From: Bos javanicus
Taxonomy: Eukaryota > Chordata > Mammalia > Artiodactyla > Bovidae
NCBI RefSeq assembly: GCF_032452875.1
Contig: NC_083869.1
Location: forward strand, 77,432,501-77,496,500
Reading direction: 5' to 3'
Length of the DNA stretch: 64,000 nucleotides
Both the position numbers and the translations under genes were made by a program. The notes beneath the pieces were generated by a model. That model worked only from the letters and a program-made list of their open reading frames with translations. It was not told where the DNA came from and searched no databases. Shown here piece by piece: positions 43,786-55,285 of this stretch (positions are counted from its first letter, which is position 1; each line of letters starts with the position of its first letter).

Positions 43786-46671
43786 TTTTACTGGCTGTGC
43801 TTAGAAAATATCATTTGAAAAGAGAGTTTGATTACATTGTGGTTAATAGGTCAAATCTTTAACAATGGGGACTGATTAAATGAATTGTGTCATAAATGTG
43901 AGATAAATTATTGAATGTATTTTAAACATACCCATTTCAGTAATGTTTAATTATATGGAAGACAGTATACACAATGAAATTAAAAATCAGTACGCAAACA
44001 ACATAGAAACTAGACAATTCCAAACTAAAATACATATCTTGGGAAAAAAGATAATCCAGAGTAAAATGAATAATTTTTGTGTGCATTATACTTTTCCTAT
44101 TTCCCAACATTTTCTGCAGTAGTCATTTATTTCTTATTCAATCATTCAAAAAATATTTGATATGATTTTGGCAGTTGTTAACTTTCTAATTTAGATCCAA
44201 AAATCTGTTTTACCCAAGCTATGGGTCCTCTAAAATATTATTCCAACTTCTACAATCTATTAAAATTTGTTAAATGAAAAATAAAGTTTGTAAACATATA
44301 TTTTATACTCCATGTCAAAATCAAGGTATTTACATATCTGACAAGGTGTTTGAATATATGACAAGATGTTTACATATCTCCTCCATAAAGATAATTTTTT
44401 CTGGCAAAAAAAAATTTTGTCAGAGTCACAATGAGTATAGTGAATTCTAACTGCCCTAAATATGACTGTTCTGTGAGTAGTTTTTCCTTTTGAAATAGGC
44501 TACTTATATTTCATAGGAATATAAACTGCTAAGTTAGAAAAACCTCAACAGCTTTCTCAAGCTGTCATTCAACACTTTAACATCTTTATTGATGGAGAGC
44601 TCATTGTTTTAATTTTTCTTTTTTTACTTTCTTAAAGCCATTACAGAAATATTATAGGCAAAATGTGTCTCATTATCAATATCTCATCTTTTTATCATTG
44701 GGAAAACATCCATCCAATCTGAAATAACTTTTAAAAGTTATGGTGTAAACTTTTTTCTACTTGTCACTCTGGATGTCTTCTCCTCAACATAAATACCCTC
44801 CATCCCATGTGAGAGCAATTTGTTTATTCAATATCATTGTCCTGAAATATCTTCACTGTCCAAGATGGACCTCTTGTACTGATTCTATAAAGAAATTTTC
44901 TCAGTTTTCACAAACCACTGGGATTCAGTGGGATGCCATATAATTTACATATCATCCATTTCCTTGTCCTTTCATAACATTTCCATTTTGTACTATTATT
45001 GTAAATAACTATCAAGTTTCAAACTTCAAGGTGATAAAAAGCAATATCCTTGAGTTTGTGTTTATGTTCAGTGCAAAATATCTACATGTGCTTCAACTTC
45101 TCATGTCAGATTGAATAGACCTTTGAAATGCATACTAAACCTGGAAAAGCAATCCATGCATATAGTTTAATCCCTCAATAAAAGCAATGTTACTTTCCAT
45201 CTGGATATCCCTGCCTCCAAAAGACACCATTTAAAAATTAAGATTTTTTTCTCTCTCCTCCAAGTCATGAGTGTTCCTACTGGGCAAAGCTGGTATTGAG
45301 CACTAAATACTAACCAAATTATCATAGCAGCTTCACTTCCCAAACCTGACATGAAAGAACAAGGTGAATCTCTTTGACCCTTTGAATTTCATTGTCTTGA
45401 CCACTCTGATGAATCTGCCTCAATAAAACTTCAACATTTCACCTCCTCCATCTCCCGTAATGTATACCACTAACCAAAGTGACAGTAGATTTATTTAGTC
45501 CATTGCTTCTGCTCTGGTGTGTTTTTCAGCTTCAGTGTTTCCAGGGATATACTTCAAAGAAAATAATGAAAATTGCTTTCAAGGTGAAAGTAGTTCTGAA
45601 ACAGACTTAAGAAAAAGAAATCTCATTTATGGAATTCAAAAGAAATATGAGAGATGCCAGTTATAAATGTAGGTTTATATTCAAACTGGTGAGTGTTCGA
45701 ATTCTGAGATTCTTCAGAGACAGCACTGGTGCTTTCACAGAGATCCTCATTTAGAAAGATGCCATTGGGAGAGGCCAGTGTGGGTTCTCAGCATGCCTGG
45801 GGGAAAATGCATGCAGTTATGGGGTTTTTTCATCTGTACTAGAAATTTGTCAATACAGTCTAACCAAATGCTTTATTAATTCAGAAGGTGTCAGGATTTT
45901 ATTTTATATCTTTTACTGCTCAGACCAAATACTTTACTAATCATCACATGTGTTTCAACGATTGAGGCATACATTAAAATACTTGACAGGGTTCCCATTA
46001 ATCTACATGTTGCAGCCCACTGCGCACTTGGCTGAAGGAATTTGCATTTTATAGACCCATCTTTGAATTTTGATGATTTGGTTCAATGCTGTTAGCAGAG
46101 AACTTGACTTCTTAGGGACTGTTTTGCCCATTAAAAGTGACACGCTAGTGTGATTGGGATGTGTTTTGATTTAATATTAAGTTTATAATTGTATACATTC
46201 CACTAATCACAAAGCTTTCTCTGCTGAAAGAGACTTAGACTCCTTGTGTATTTCTATTATAAAATAACTTTCTTCTACTTTTATACCTTAAATTGAAGCA
46301 AAATCTTCTTAAAGGTAAAATGGATACTATTTGAAGATCCTTTGGAACGTGTATATATTTTTCCTTTTTTAAAATATCATATCTCAAATCCTACCAAGTT
46401 ACACTAAATAAAGAAGTCTTCAGAAACTGACAGTTACAAAGAAAAAAAACTTAAAATCCTCAGAACAGACTTTAGAAGATTCTAAGTGCTACATTTATAC
46501 TATCATTAGCTGTATTGACTATCTTCAATATACTCCCAGATAAATTCAGTAAATACACAATAACAAAAAAGGAGAAAAAATAGATTATTTGACTTTTATT
46601 TTCCTAATGACACATCTATTATAATTTTGAATTTTCTCTAGTCATCTTAGTCTGGAATAACAGTTTTATTC
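43786..46671. other. unique sequence, no transposon recognised
   Basis: 2.9 kb without a recognisable repeat, the longest such stretch in the window. The left 1.7 kb is AT-rich. The part 45,480-46,260 is more balanced in composition and non-repetitive. Small open frames (60-61 codons at 44761-44943 plus and 45167-45352 minus) have no motif. I see no splice-flanked exon I would defend. Confidence 0.5.
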
Positions 46672-46725
46672 AACAGTCTATGGGGTTGCAAAAAGTTGGA
46701 CACGACTAAGCACCTAACACATGCA
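46672..46725 (+). mobile_element. BovB/Bov-A tail fragment
   Basis: About 50 bp of the shared BovB/SINE 3' end (TCTATGGGGTTGCAAAAAGT, GGACACGACTAAGCACC). Confidence 0.75.
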
Positions 46726-47179
46726 CACAAGCTTGTAGGTCAATCACATCCGAAGGATGACCTAAATTGTATGCATACATATTTATTCAAGAGACACTTT
46801 TTGAGCTCCCTGCTATGTATTAATCATTTAGTTGAATGCAGTGTCCTCAAGGCAGTGGCTGGACAATGCACAGAAGAAGTTGAGAAACAATTTATCAGAA
46901 GTCAGAGTATGAATTTTTCAGTACATTTAGTGCAGTAAAAAAGTTAACACTCAACTTGAGAAAAATTAACATCAGTACAGGGATACAGATTGTATCCACT
47001 GTAGACTTTGAGTTTAGGTTAAGATTTACTCTAATTTCAGCCCTGGAATCACAGAGTTATGTGAACCAGAGCAAGATTTTTAAGTCTCTTTATATTTCCT
47101 TCTCTGTGCATTGAATCACTCATATTGAGCTTATGGATTGCTGTGATGAGTTAAGAATAAGACAGATACTGGGTATATA
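46726..47179. other. no recognised feature
   Basis: Mixed sequence with one 80-codon open frame (46696-46938) that starts inside the BovB tail fragment and has no family signature. Confidence 0.45.
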
Positions 47180-48196
47180 ATGGTTCCAAATTGGGAAAGG
47201 AATATTTCAAGGCAGTATATGGTCACCCTACTATTTTAACTTATATGCAGAGTGCTGCTGTTGCTGCTGCTGCTATGTCGCTTCAGTTGTGTCTGACTCT
47301 GTGTGACCCCATAGACGGCAGCCCACCAAGCTCCTCTGTCCCTGGGATTCTCCAGGCAAGATTACTGGAGTGGGTTGCCATTTCCTTCTCCAATGCATGC
47401 CTTCATGCTAAGTCGCTTCAGTCATGTCCAGCTCTGTGCGACCCTATGGACAGCAGCCCACGAGACTCCTCCGTCCACAGGATTCTCTAGGCAATAATAC
47501 TAGAGTGGGTTGCCATTTCCTTCTCCATATATACAGAGTACATCATGCAAAATGCCTAGTTGGGTGAAGCACAAGCTGGAATCAAGATAGCTGGGAGAAA
47601 TATCAATAACCTCAGATACACAAATGACACCACCCTTACAGCAGCCAGGGGAAAAAAAAAAAAACTAAAGAGCCTCTTGATTAAAGTGAAAGAGGAGAGT
47701 GAAACAGTTGGCTTAAAACTCATCATTCAAAAAAACTAAGATCATGGCTTGCAGTCTAATGCAGTAGATGGGGAAACAATGGAAACAGTTAAATTTTCTT
47801 TTATTGGGCTCCAAAATTACTGCAGATGGTGACTGCAGCCATGAATTTAAAAGATGCTTCCTCCTTTGAAGAAAAGCTATGACAAACCTAGACAGCATAA
47901 TAAAAAGCAGAGACATTACTTTGCTAACAAAGGTCAGTCTAGCCAAAGCTATGGTTTTTCCAGTAGTCATGTATAGACATAAGAGTTGGACCATAAATAA
48001 AGCTGAGCACTGAAAAATTGATGCTTTTGAACTGTGGTGCTGAAGAAGACTCTTGAGAGTCCCTTGGGCTGCAAGGAGATCAAACCAGTCCACCTTAAAG
48101 GAAAGCAGTCCTGAAAATGTGCAAATAGAGGGAAGCCTGATGTGCTGCAGTCCATGGAACTGCAAAGTTGGACAGGACTGAGTGACTGAATGACAA
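47180..48196 (+). mobile_element. BovB LINE, RT end to tail, with SINE inside
   Basis: Plus copy from TGGTTCCAAATTGGGAAAGG. The polymerase box region reads YTND (near 47,622). About 250 bp are deleted near 48,115, where the ORF2 tail jumps to the final 80 bp. Ends at GACTGAGTGACTGAATGAC. Old by its divergence. Confidence 0.9.
47254..47528 (-). mobile_element. Bov-A2 dimeric SINE in BovB
   Basis: (GCT)n start and two Bov-A units in minus orientation. TSD: ATATGCAGAGT (47243-47253) and ATATACAGAGT (47529-47539). Confidence 0.95.
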
Positions 48197-48357
48197 CAAT
48201 GGTGGTTCAAGAACAGGGGCATGGTGAGCTGATACAGACTTGAATCTGTTTCTCTTGGGGCTAATGTAACACTGTAGATGGCTATGTACAGAGAACAGGC
48301 AAAAGCATCTTTATTTTATCATTGGTTCCCTAATTCAGAGATGACTAGAGACACAAG

Positions 48358-48627
48358 TGGAGAAGGCAATGGCACCCCACTCCAGTACTCTTGCCTGGGG
48401 AATCCCATGGACAGAGGAGCCTGGAAGGCTGCAGTCCATGGGGTCGCTGAGGGTCGGACACGACTGAGCGACTTCACTTTCACTTATCACTTTGATGCAT
48501 TGGAGAAGGAGATGGCAACCCACTCCAGTGTTCTTGCCTGGAAAATTCCAGGGATGGGGGAGCCTGGTGGGCTGCCATCTATGGGGTCGCACAGAGTCGG
48601 ACACGACTGAAGTGACTTAGCAGCAGC
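48358..48627 (+). mobile_element. Bov-A2 dimeric SINE with TSD
   Basis: Two Bov-A units, plus, with an AGCAGCAGC tail. Perfect TSD, AGAGACACAAG, at 48347-48357 and 48628-48638. Low divergence. Confidence 0.97.
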
Positions 48628-48817
48628 AGAGACACAAGCAACTAATCTAACACATGCACAGTACAAGATGCAGTACCTCTGGCTTCTTCAGGAATCCATG
48701 TTGTCTGGGGCAGTTTTGCTAAGTATCTTTCTTCTGTAAAGATCCAGGAGCACATGCTGCTAAGAAGAATGCTTTGCAGAGTCTGATGGGGCTTCTGGTA
48801 AATATTGCAGTCCTCAG

Positions 48818-49748
48818 TTCAGTTCAGTTCAGTCGTGTCCGATTCTTTGTGACCCCATGAATCGCAGCACGCCAGGCCTCCCTGTCCATCACCAACTCCC
48901 AGAGTTCATTCAAACTCATGTCCATTGAGTCATGCCATCCAGCCATCTCATCCTCTGCTGTCCCCTTCTCCTCCTGCCCCCAATCCCTCCCAGCATCAGA
49001 GTCTTTTCCAATGAGTCAACTCTTTGCATGAGGTGGCCAAAGTACTGGAGTTTCAGCTTCAGCATCAGTCCTTCCAATGAACACCCAGGACTGATTTCCT
49101 TTAGAATGGACTGGTTGGATCTCCTTGCAGTCCAAGGGACTCTCAAGAGTCTTCTCCAACACCACAGTTCAAAAGCATCAATTCTTCAGCGCTCAGTTTT
49201 CTTCACAATCCAAATCTCACATCCATACATGACCACAGGAAAACCCGTAGCTTTGACTAGATGGACCTTTGTTGGCAAAGTAACGTCTCTGCTTTTGAAT
49301 ATGCTATCTAGGTTGGTCATAACTTTCCTTGTAAGTAGTAAGCGTCTTTTAATTTAATGGCTGCAATCACCATCTGCAGTGATTTTGGAGCTCAAAAAAA
49401 TAAAGTCTGCCACTGTTTCCACTGTTTCCCCATCTATTTCCCATGAAGTGATGGGACCAGATACCATGATCTTAGTTTTCTAAATGTTGAACTTTAAGCC
49501 ACCTTTTTCACTCTCCTCTTTAACTTTCATCAAGAGGCTTTTTAGTTCATCTTCACTTTCTGCCATAAGGGTGGTGTCATCTGCATATCTGAGGTTATTG
49601 ATGTTTCTCCTGGCAATCTTGATTCCAGCTTGTGCTTCTTCCAGCCCAGTGTTTCTCATGATGTACTCTGCATATAAGTTAAATAAGCAGGGTGACAATA
49701 TACAGCCTTGATGTACTTCTTTTCCTATTTGGAACCAGCTTGTTGTAG
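48818..49748 (-). mobile_element. BovB LINE, RT part to 3' end
   Basis: Minus copy with good preservation. The RT box LRYADDTTLMAES is intact (near 49,590) in a 111-codon open frame (49480-49815). The C-terminal frame reads to RVPWTARRSNQSILKEISPG. The recurrent codon is CAA (Gln) near 49,027. 5'-truncated at about 49,748. Confidence 0.92.
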
Positions 49749-50106
49749 TTAACAAATTCAAGTTGAGTTGTAGTTTAGTCTTGGCAGTGCTATATAAACC
49801 TTCATTGACAGGCACGTGATTTATTGCCCTTGGGACATCATCTTGGAATTCTTGGATCTCAGTGCCTTTGTGAAGATCCCACTAAAACCACTTCTGCTCT
49901 AGATACCCTGGGCAACCCCAAAAGAATAGCTGTCTCTACTTACCTATAGGTAAGAAAATTTCACCCACTGACGAGGGAGATTTATTCCACACTGAGAGAC
50001 AAGTCAAGAAGTGTGTTTTCTCTGGAACAGGACTGTAGCTCAGAAGGCCTGGTCTGAAAATGATTAATCCCCTTCCCTTGGTTCTACTCAATATGTAGCA
50101 GGTGAC
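49749..50106. other. no recognised feature
   Basis: Balanced-composition unique sequence; nothing identified. Confidence 0.45.
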
Positions 50107-50119
50107 TAGAGTATATATG

Positions 50120-50251
50120 TTGGAGAAGGCAATGGCAACCCATTTGGTACTCTTGCCTGGAAAATCCCATGGATAGAGGAGCCTGGTAGGCTGCAGTCCA
50201 TGGGGTTGCGAAGAGTCGGACACAACTGAAAAGACTTAGCAGCAGCAGCAG
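50120..50251 (+). mobile_element. Bov-A monomer SINE with TSD
   Basis: Single plus unit with (AGC)n tail. TSD: TAGAGTATATATG (50107-50119) and TAGAGTATGTATG (50252-50264). Confidence 0.95.
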
Positions 50252-50409
50252 TAGAGTATGTATGTACAGATTAATAATATCCATCTCCATACCATTCTTA
50301 AGCAAGTGTATATGACATTGACTATATCTTGTCCCACAGAGTAGTTTTGGATTCCGCCCATTTTTCTAGCTATCTTCTTCAAATTTTTCCATTTATTTTG
50401 TAATGTATA

Positions 50410-50622
50410 CCACTGTTGTTTAGTTAATAAGTTGTGTCTGACACTATTGCAACCCCATGGACTGTAGCCTGCCAGACTTCTCTGTCCATGGGATTTCCCA
50501 GGTAAGAGCACTGAAATGGGTTGCCATTTCCTTCTTCAAGGGATCTTCCTGACCAAGGGATCAAATTTGTGTTTCCTGCATTGGCAAACAGAATGTTTAC
50601 CACTGAGCCACCAAGGAAGTAC
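50410..50622 (-). mobile_element. Bov-tA SINE
   Basis: Minus unit, moderately diverged, from CACTGTTGTTTAGTTAATAAG to ACTGAGCCACCAAGGAAGT. Confidence 0.92.
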
Positions 50623-51126
50623 AATGTGCTTATATTCAATTATTTTCTGTTTCAGCTAACCAGATTCACACAATTAAGAATACTAGATGATTGAAGGTTT
50701 TGAGAAAGGGTCTCACCAAATTTGAATTTAAGAAGTTTTGCACTTAGGACTGAATTGGGATTAAGGCAGGCTTATGACACCAGCACAAAGGAAGTGACAT
50801 TTGGAAAGGGTGGAAAGGATTAATTATTGGGTGATTATATTATGATTCTTCTCAAATAAATTTTATTGGATTTTCAACTTGGAAATGTTCTTTGCAGTCA
50901 ATCATCAATTGAATCTGGTCAAAGATGAGGCATCTGGTACAATGCATTGCACATTCAGGCATGCACTTAAGGATTTTTTTTTACATACTTATTGATTCAT
51001 TGGATTACTAAAGACCTCACATATCATTGGTACACAGTTTGTGAGGCCATATCCATTAATGTATGATATAAGGGTCCCTCTATGATTTTAGGGACCAAGG
51101 TTTAATTTTTCATTTAAAACAGATCT
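50623..51126. other. unique sequence
   Basis: About 500 bp, AT-rich. No repeat, ORF or regulatory signal that I can support. Confidence 0.45.
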
Positions 51127-51154
51127 GTGTGTGTGTGTGTGTGTGTGTGTGTAT
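51127..51154 (+). repeat. (GT)n microsatellite
   Basis: Pure GT run abutting the (GCT)n end of the next SINE. Confidence 0.95.
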
Positions 51155-51418
51155 GCTGCTGCTGCTGCTAAGTCACTTCAGTCGTGTCCGACTCTGTGTG
51201 ACCCCATAGATGGCAGCCCACCACGCTCCCCTGTCCCTGGGATTCTCCAGGCAAGAACACTGGAGTGGGTTGCCATTTCCTTCTCCAATGCATGAAAGTG
51301 AAAAGTGAAAGTTAAGTCACTTAGTTGTGTCCGACTCTTAGCGACCCCATGGACCGCAGCCCACCAGGCTTCTCCATCCATGGGATTTTCCAGGCAAGAG
51401 TACTGGAGTGGGGTGACA
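51155..51418 (-). mobile_element. Bov-A2 dimeric SINE
   Basis: (GCT)5 start, two Bov-A units in minus orientation and low divergence. The TSD is obscured by the adjacent GT microsatellite. Confidence 0.95.
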
Positions 51419-52298
51419 TGTGTATAGATAATCACTAATATCATGTTGTGGAAATAGAAGCATTTGAAAGGAAAAGAATTTTCAAGGACTTAGGAATAGT
51501 GACAAGTAAATCATTCAGTTCCTAAGAAGCAATATAAGACCATGAAGTCTGGAAATTTTCTTACCAAGAATATCCTAACATAATGCTCTTCATGGCTACA
51601 GTGGGAAATTTTTGTATACTAAAGAAAATGCATTTTTTATGCTTTCAGTATAAATGCTGATTGAATGTGGTATTGCTATAAACCAGGGTTGTGGGTGCTC
51701 TTTTTTTTTTTGTAACACACCAGGGATGGTGAACAGAAATAGACCTTCTTCGAAGGGAATATTCAGGTTTATGGACTATATTTCATAACTGAATATAAAT
51801 CTTTACCAAAAAAACTATATCTAAGTACACATTGCTGAGAGTTACATTACTATGGGAAAATGTGTTTATGTATTCATTTCTTTATTTCTTTTGCCTTTTT
51901 AGCAATGATATATTCCTTTGATATTCAAACAAAGCAGAGTGTTTTTTTAATAATAAATAGTAGTGCTCCCATGCCCACACCTCTGAGCTACCAATCTCTC
52001 TGTCTAAAGTCAATTTTGCATTCAAATATCTCTTATTTATTCTTTTTTATTTCCTCTGCATAATTTCAACAGTAATTTGGTAGGATTATGTGACAAATTC
52101 CTCCCTTTTGATCATAATTCTCTCACTTTTTAAGTGAATTGTCAAAAATATCAGTATGTTAACTGTTCTTAACAAGTAAAGGTTTATGATTCATCTGAGA
52201 CCTGATAATGCACTAGCATGTTTTGAATCCGTATTTGAGAGATGAAAACCTACAAAATCTATTCTGTGTTCCTTAGTCACTTCATTGTGGTACAACTC
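51419..52298. other. unique sequence
   Basis: AT-rich with a T11 run at about 51,702-51,712. No ORF above 70 codons with any recognisable motif. Confidence 0.45.
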
Positions 52299-52340
52299 AT
52301 ATTTTATCTATCTTTATCTATCTATCTCTACCCTATCTAT
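52299..52340 (+). repeat. (TATC)n microsatellite
   Basis: ATCTATCTTTATCTATCTAT-type tract directly at the truncated 3' side of the next BovB. Confidence 0.88.
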
Positions 52341-52985
52341 CATCTTTTCTAATGAGTCGGCTCTTCACATCAGGTGTCCAAAGTATTGGAGCTTCAGCTT
52401 CAGCATCAGTCCTTCCAATGAATATTCAGGGTTGATCTCCTTTAGGATTGATTAGTTTGATCTCCTTGTAGTCCATGGGTAGTCCAAGGGACTGTCAAGT
52501 CTTCTCCAACACCACAGTTCAAAAGCATCAATTTTTCAGTCCTTAGCTTTCTTTATGGTCCAATGCTCACATCTATAAATGCATATTGGAAAAACCATAG
52601 CTTTGACTATATGGATATTTGTCAACAAAGTGATGTTTCTGCTTTTGAATACGCTGTCTAGGTTTGCCATAGCTTTCTTTCTGAGGAGCAAGTGTGTTTT
52701 AATTTCATGGCTGCAGTCACCACTTGCAGTGATTTTGGAGCCTAAGAAAAGAAATTCTGTCACTGTTTCCATTGTTTCCCCATCTATTTGCCATGAAGTG
52801 ATGGAACTGGATGCCACCATCTTAGGTTTTGAATGTTGAATTTTAAGCCAGCTTTTTCACTCTGCTCTTTCACTTTCATCAAGAGGCTTTTTAGTTACTC
52901 TTTGATTTCTGCCATAAAGGTGATGTCATCTGCATAACTAAAGTTATTGATATTTTGCCCAGCAACCTTGATTCTGGCTTGTGTT
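52341..52985 (-). mobile_element. BovB fragment lacking its 3' tail
   Basis: Minus copy covering ORF2 from the YADD region (YADDI near 52,930) to the GRRR-proximal tail, but the final ~200 bp including the 3'UTR are missing and replaced by a (TATC)n tract. The recurrent TGA is near 52,366. Segment 52736-52775 is duplicated exactly at 53,814. Confidence 0.9.
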
Positions 52986-53662
52986 GGAATGGTGAATCAC
53001 CATTGCTGAGTTATAATTCTGCCATGGGTGCATCTGTAAAGCAATCATCCAATCATTCTTTGAGAAATTGTTTAGAATTTTTTTTTTCGGGGATTCTTCT
53101 GACTGCATTTCTGGTAACCAGTATGCCAGTATGTCTAAGCACTATATCATCACTTGTATTTTACTACCTAACTGACAGTAATATTTGAGAATGACATAGT
53201 ATCTGTGAATCACAAATACCTCATTATCTTTATGTTTTTTTATTGACCATCAAAACCCCAATATGATGAGCCTGTTTGCTCAAGCCAAAAGGGGTTTGCT
53301 TCTATTGAAAGATATGGGGAGTAGTTTTCACCCACCAATACTATACATACTTGGGAAGAAGTTCCCAAAAAGAAGGAGCAGCTAATTAATATAAACTTGA
53401 ATTAATGAATGCATGAATTGATTCTCCAGTGTTTCATTAACATGCAGGCAACTTCATAACTCTCTGGCACTTTCCAGTCACTTGCCAGATATAAGTCTTT
53501 CTGTGCCTTTGTCAATGTTTATCTCCTCACTCTATCTCCTCACATACCTTCAGATTCCAAAATCAAGCAATTATTTTGTGGTTTAATTCTGAGAGGTAAT
53601 CTTCCTTCTATAGAAAGTAAGATAGAATTAATTCTTTCTAAAGTTTCTTCTAAGCACATTTT
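52986..53662. other. unique sequence
   Basis: No repeat recognised. A short open frame (52955-53188) overlaps the BovB edge and is not credible as a gene. Confidence 0.45.
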
Positions 53663-53908
53663 GGGCTTCCCTGGTGGTTCAGTTGGTAAAGAATCTGCTT
53701 GCAATGAGGGAGACCTGGGTTCAATTCCTGGGTCAGGAAGATACCCTGGAGAGGGAAATGGCTACTGACTCCAGTATTCTTGTTTGGAGAATTCCAGGGA
53801 CAGAGGAGCCTGGTGGAGCCTAAGAAAAGAAATTCTGTCACTGTTTCCATTGTGACCTCCATGAGGTCACAGAGAATCGAACATGACTGAATAACACCAA
53901 TATTCTGG
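53663..53908 (+). mobile_element. Bov-tA SINE with foreign 40-bp insert
   Basis: Plus unit from TTGGGCTTCCCTGGTGGTTC to AACATGACTGAATAACACC. At 53814-53853 it carries 40 bp identical to BovB sequence at 52736-52775, starting at the shared GGAGCCT and replacing a few SINE bases, after which the SINE continues at ATGAGGTCACAGAG. Confidence 0.93.
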
Positions 53909-55285
53909 AAACATCTACCATAAATAACTGTTGCTTTATTTATCAAAATAAATGCCTCTCAAAACACTCTCTCCAGCTCATAGAACCAAAAGGCATGAAG
54001 GCAATTTTTTTTTTTTTAAGAGTTTTAAATTTCTATTATTTACATTTCATTTTATGGCTAAGGCCATTTAAAGCTCACTATTAGACTATAGAATTGACTA
54101 TATTTTATAATACTATACTAGGTGAAAATTATTGGATGGTGACATTTTCCAGCTTCAAGTAATGTCTTTAATATTTTGCTGATTATATCACTTAAGTTTC
54201 CTTTTAAAAATAGCAGTTAAATCTCATATGTGAGAAAATGTTATCAAGTTTAATAAACTTGAAGCAAGTAATGAATGGAGATACCTTCCAAATTAGTAGG
54301 AGGATTGGTACCAGGAAACAGGTATTTCCTACCTGGCAAAAAGTTAAGTAGAGTTTCATACATTCATACATGGTGAATTCAATGTGGAAGTGAGGACATC
54401 ATTAGTTTTGATGCAAAGACATTAGGGCCAAAACAGACATGTTGGAAACCTTGAGGACTAGCATTAAATATTGAATGGCCTATCAATAAGAGTAATTCAA
54501 ATAAGTTCTACTATAGAAAGGGCCATGGCTGCATAACGATATTTCAAGTTCCAAGGATGCATTCCAAGTTTGGAACTGAATGAACAAAGATATCTAGAAT
54601 GAGAATCATTTTTTAAATTTCTATTACTGTGATATATTTTTAGCCATTTCATTTTCAAGGAAGGAACTTTGTAAAGTTCTGATGTTTATAGCCTAGACTT
54701 TGGTAGATTCACTAATATTTAAAAAAAAACTTCTGAAAATAAGTTGGTTGCTCAATCTTCTGTTATCTAAAAAGTCCCTGTCTACCTCTATTATTCCAGT
54801 AATTTTCTTCTGCTTTGTAACATAGCTTTTAAAATTCTGACCCAACAATATTTTCTTGCTATTTCTCTTTCATTAAATGAACACTGCAATACTGGCTTTG
54901 CAGAGTTTTGTAGAAGTCAATTTTTATGCACACAGCTCACTGTCTTATGCTTATTAGGGGTCTGTGATGTTATGTCTATCCTCCTTCCCCTGCTTTATTA
55001 TATTATTCAGAAAAATCCTTTATAGAAAATACAAAATCATATACTGTCCAGTACAGAAATGTAAATAGTATTTGACTGATTGGAGGAATTTCAAGCTGTC
55101 CAAAGCCTAACTTTCATTACTAAGGAAACTGAGGCCCCAAACTATAAACTGATAGGCATAAAATTACTGGATACATGATTTTATGACATCTAAAAATAAT
55201 GATTTTAATTAATAAATCAATAACATTATTGTAAGCATAGGGTTATAGCATTTTTGTAAGCATGGGAGCAAATAACTGCTTATTA
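53909..55285. other. unique AT-rich sequence
   Basis: About 1.4 kb, no recognised repeat apart from a T13-type run at about 54,007-54,019. No plausible coding frame. Confidence 0.45.

Noticed and set aside
45167..45352. 61-codon minus open frame
   Set aside because: Short, no recognisable domain, no splice sites or conservation evidence available.
46696..46938. 80-codon plus open frame
   Set aside because: Begins within a BovB tail fragment and has no motif; likely chance.
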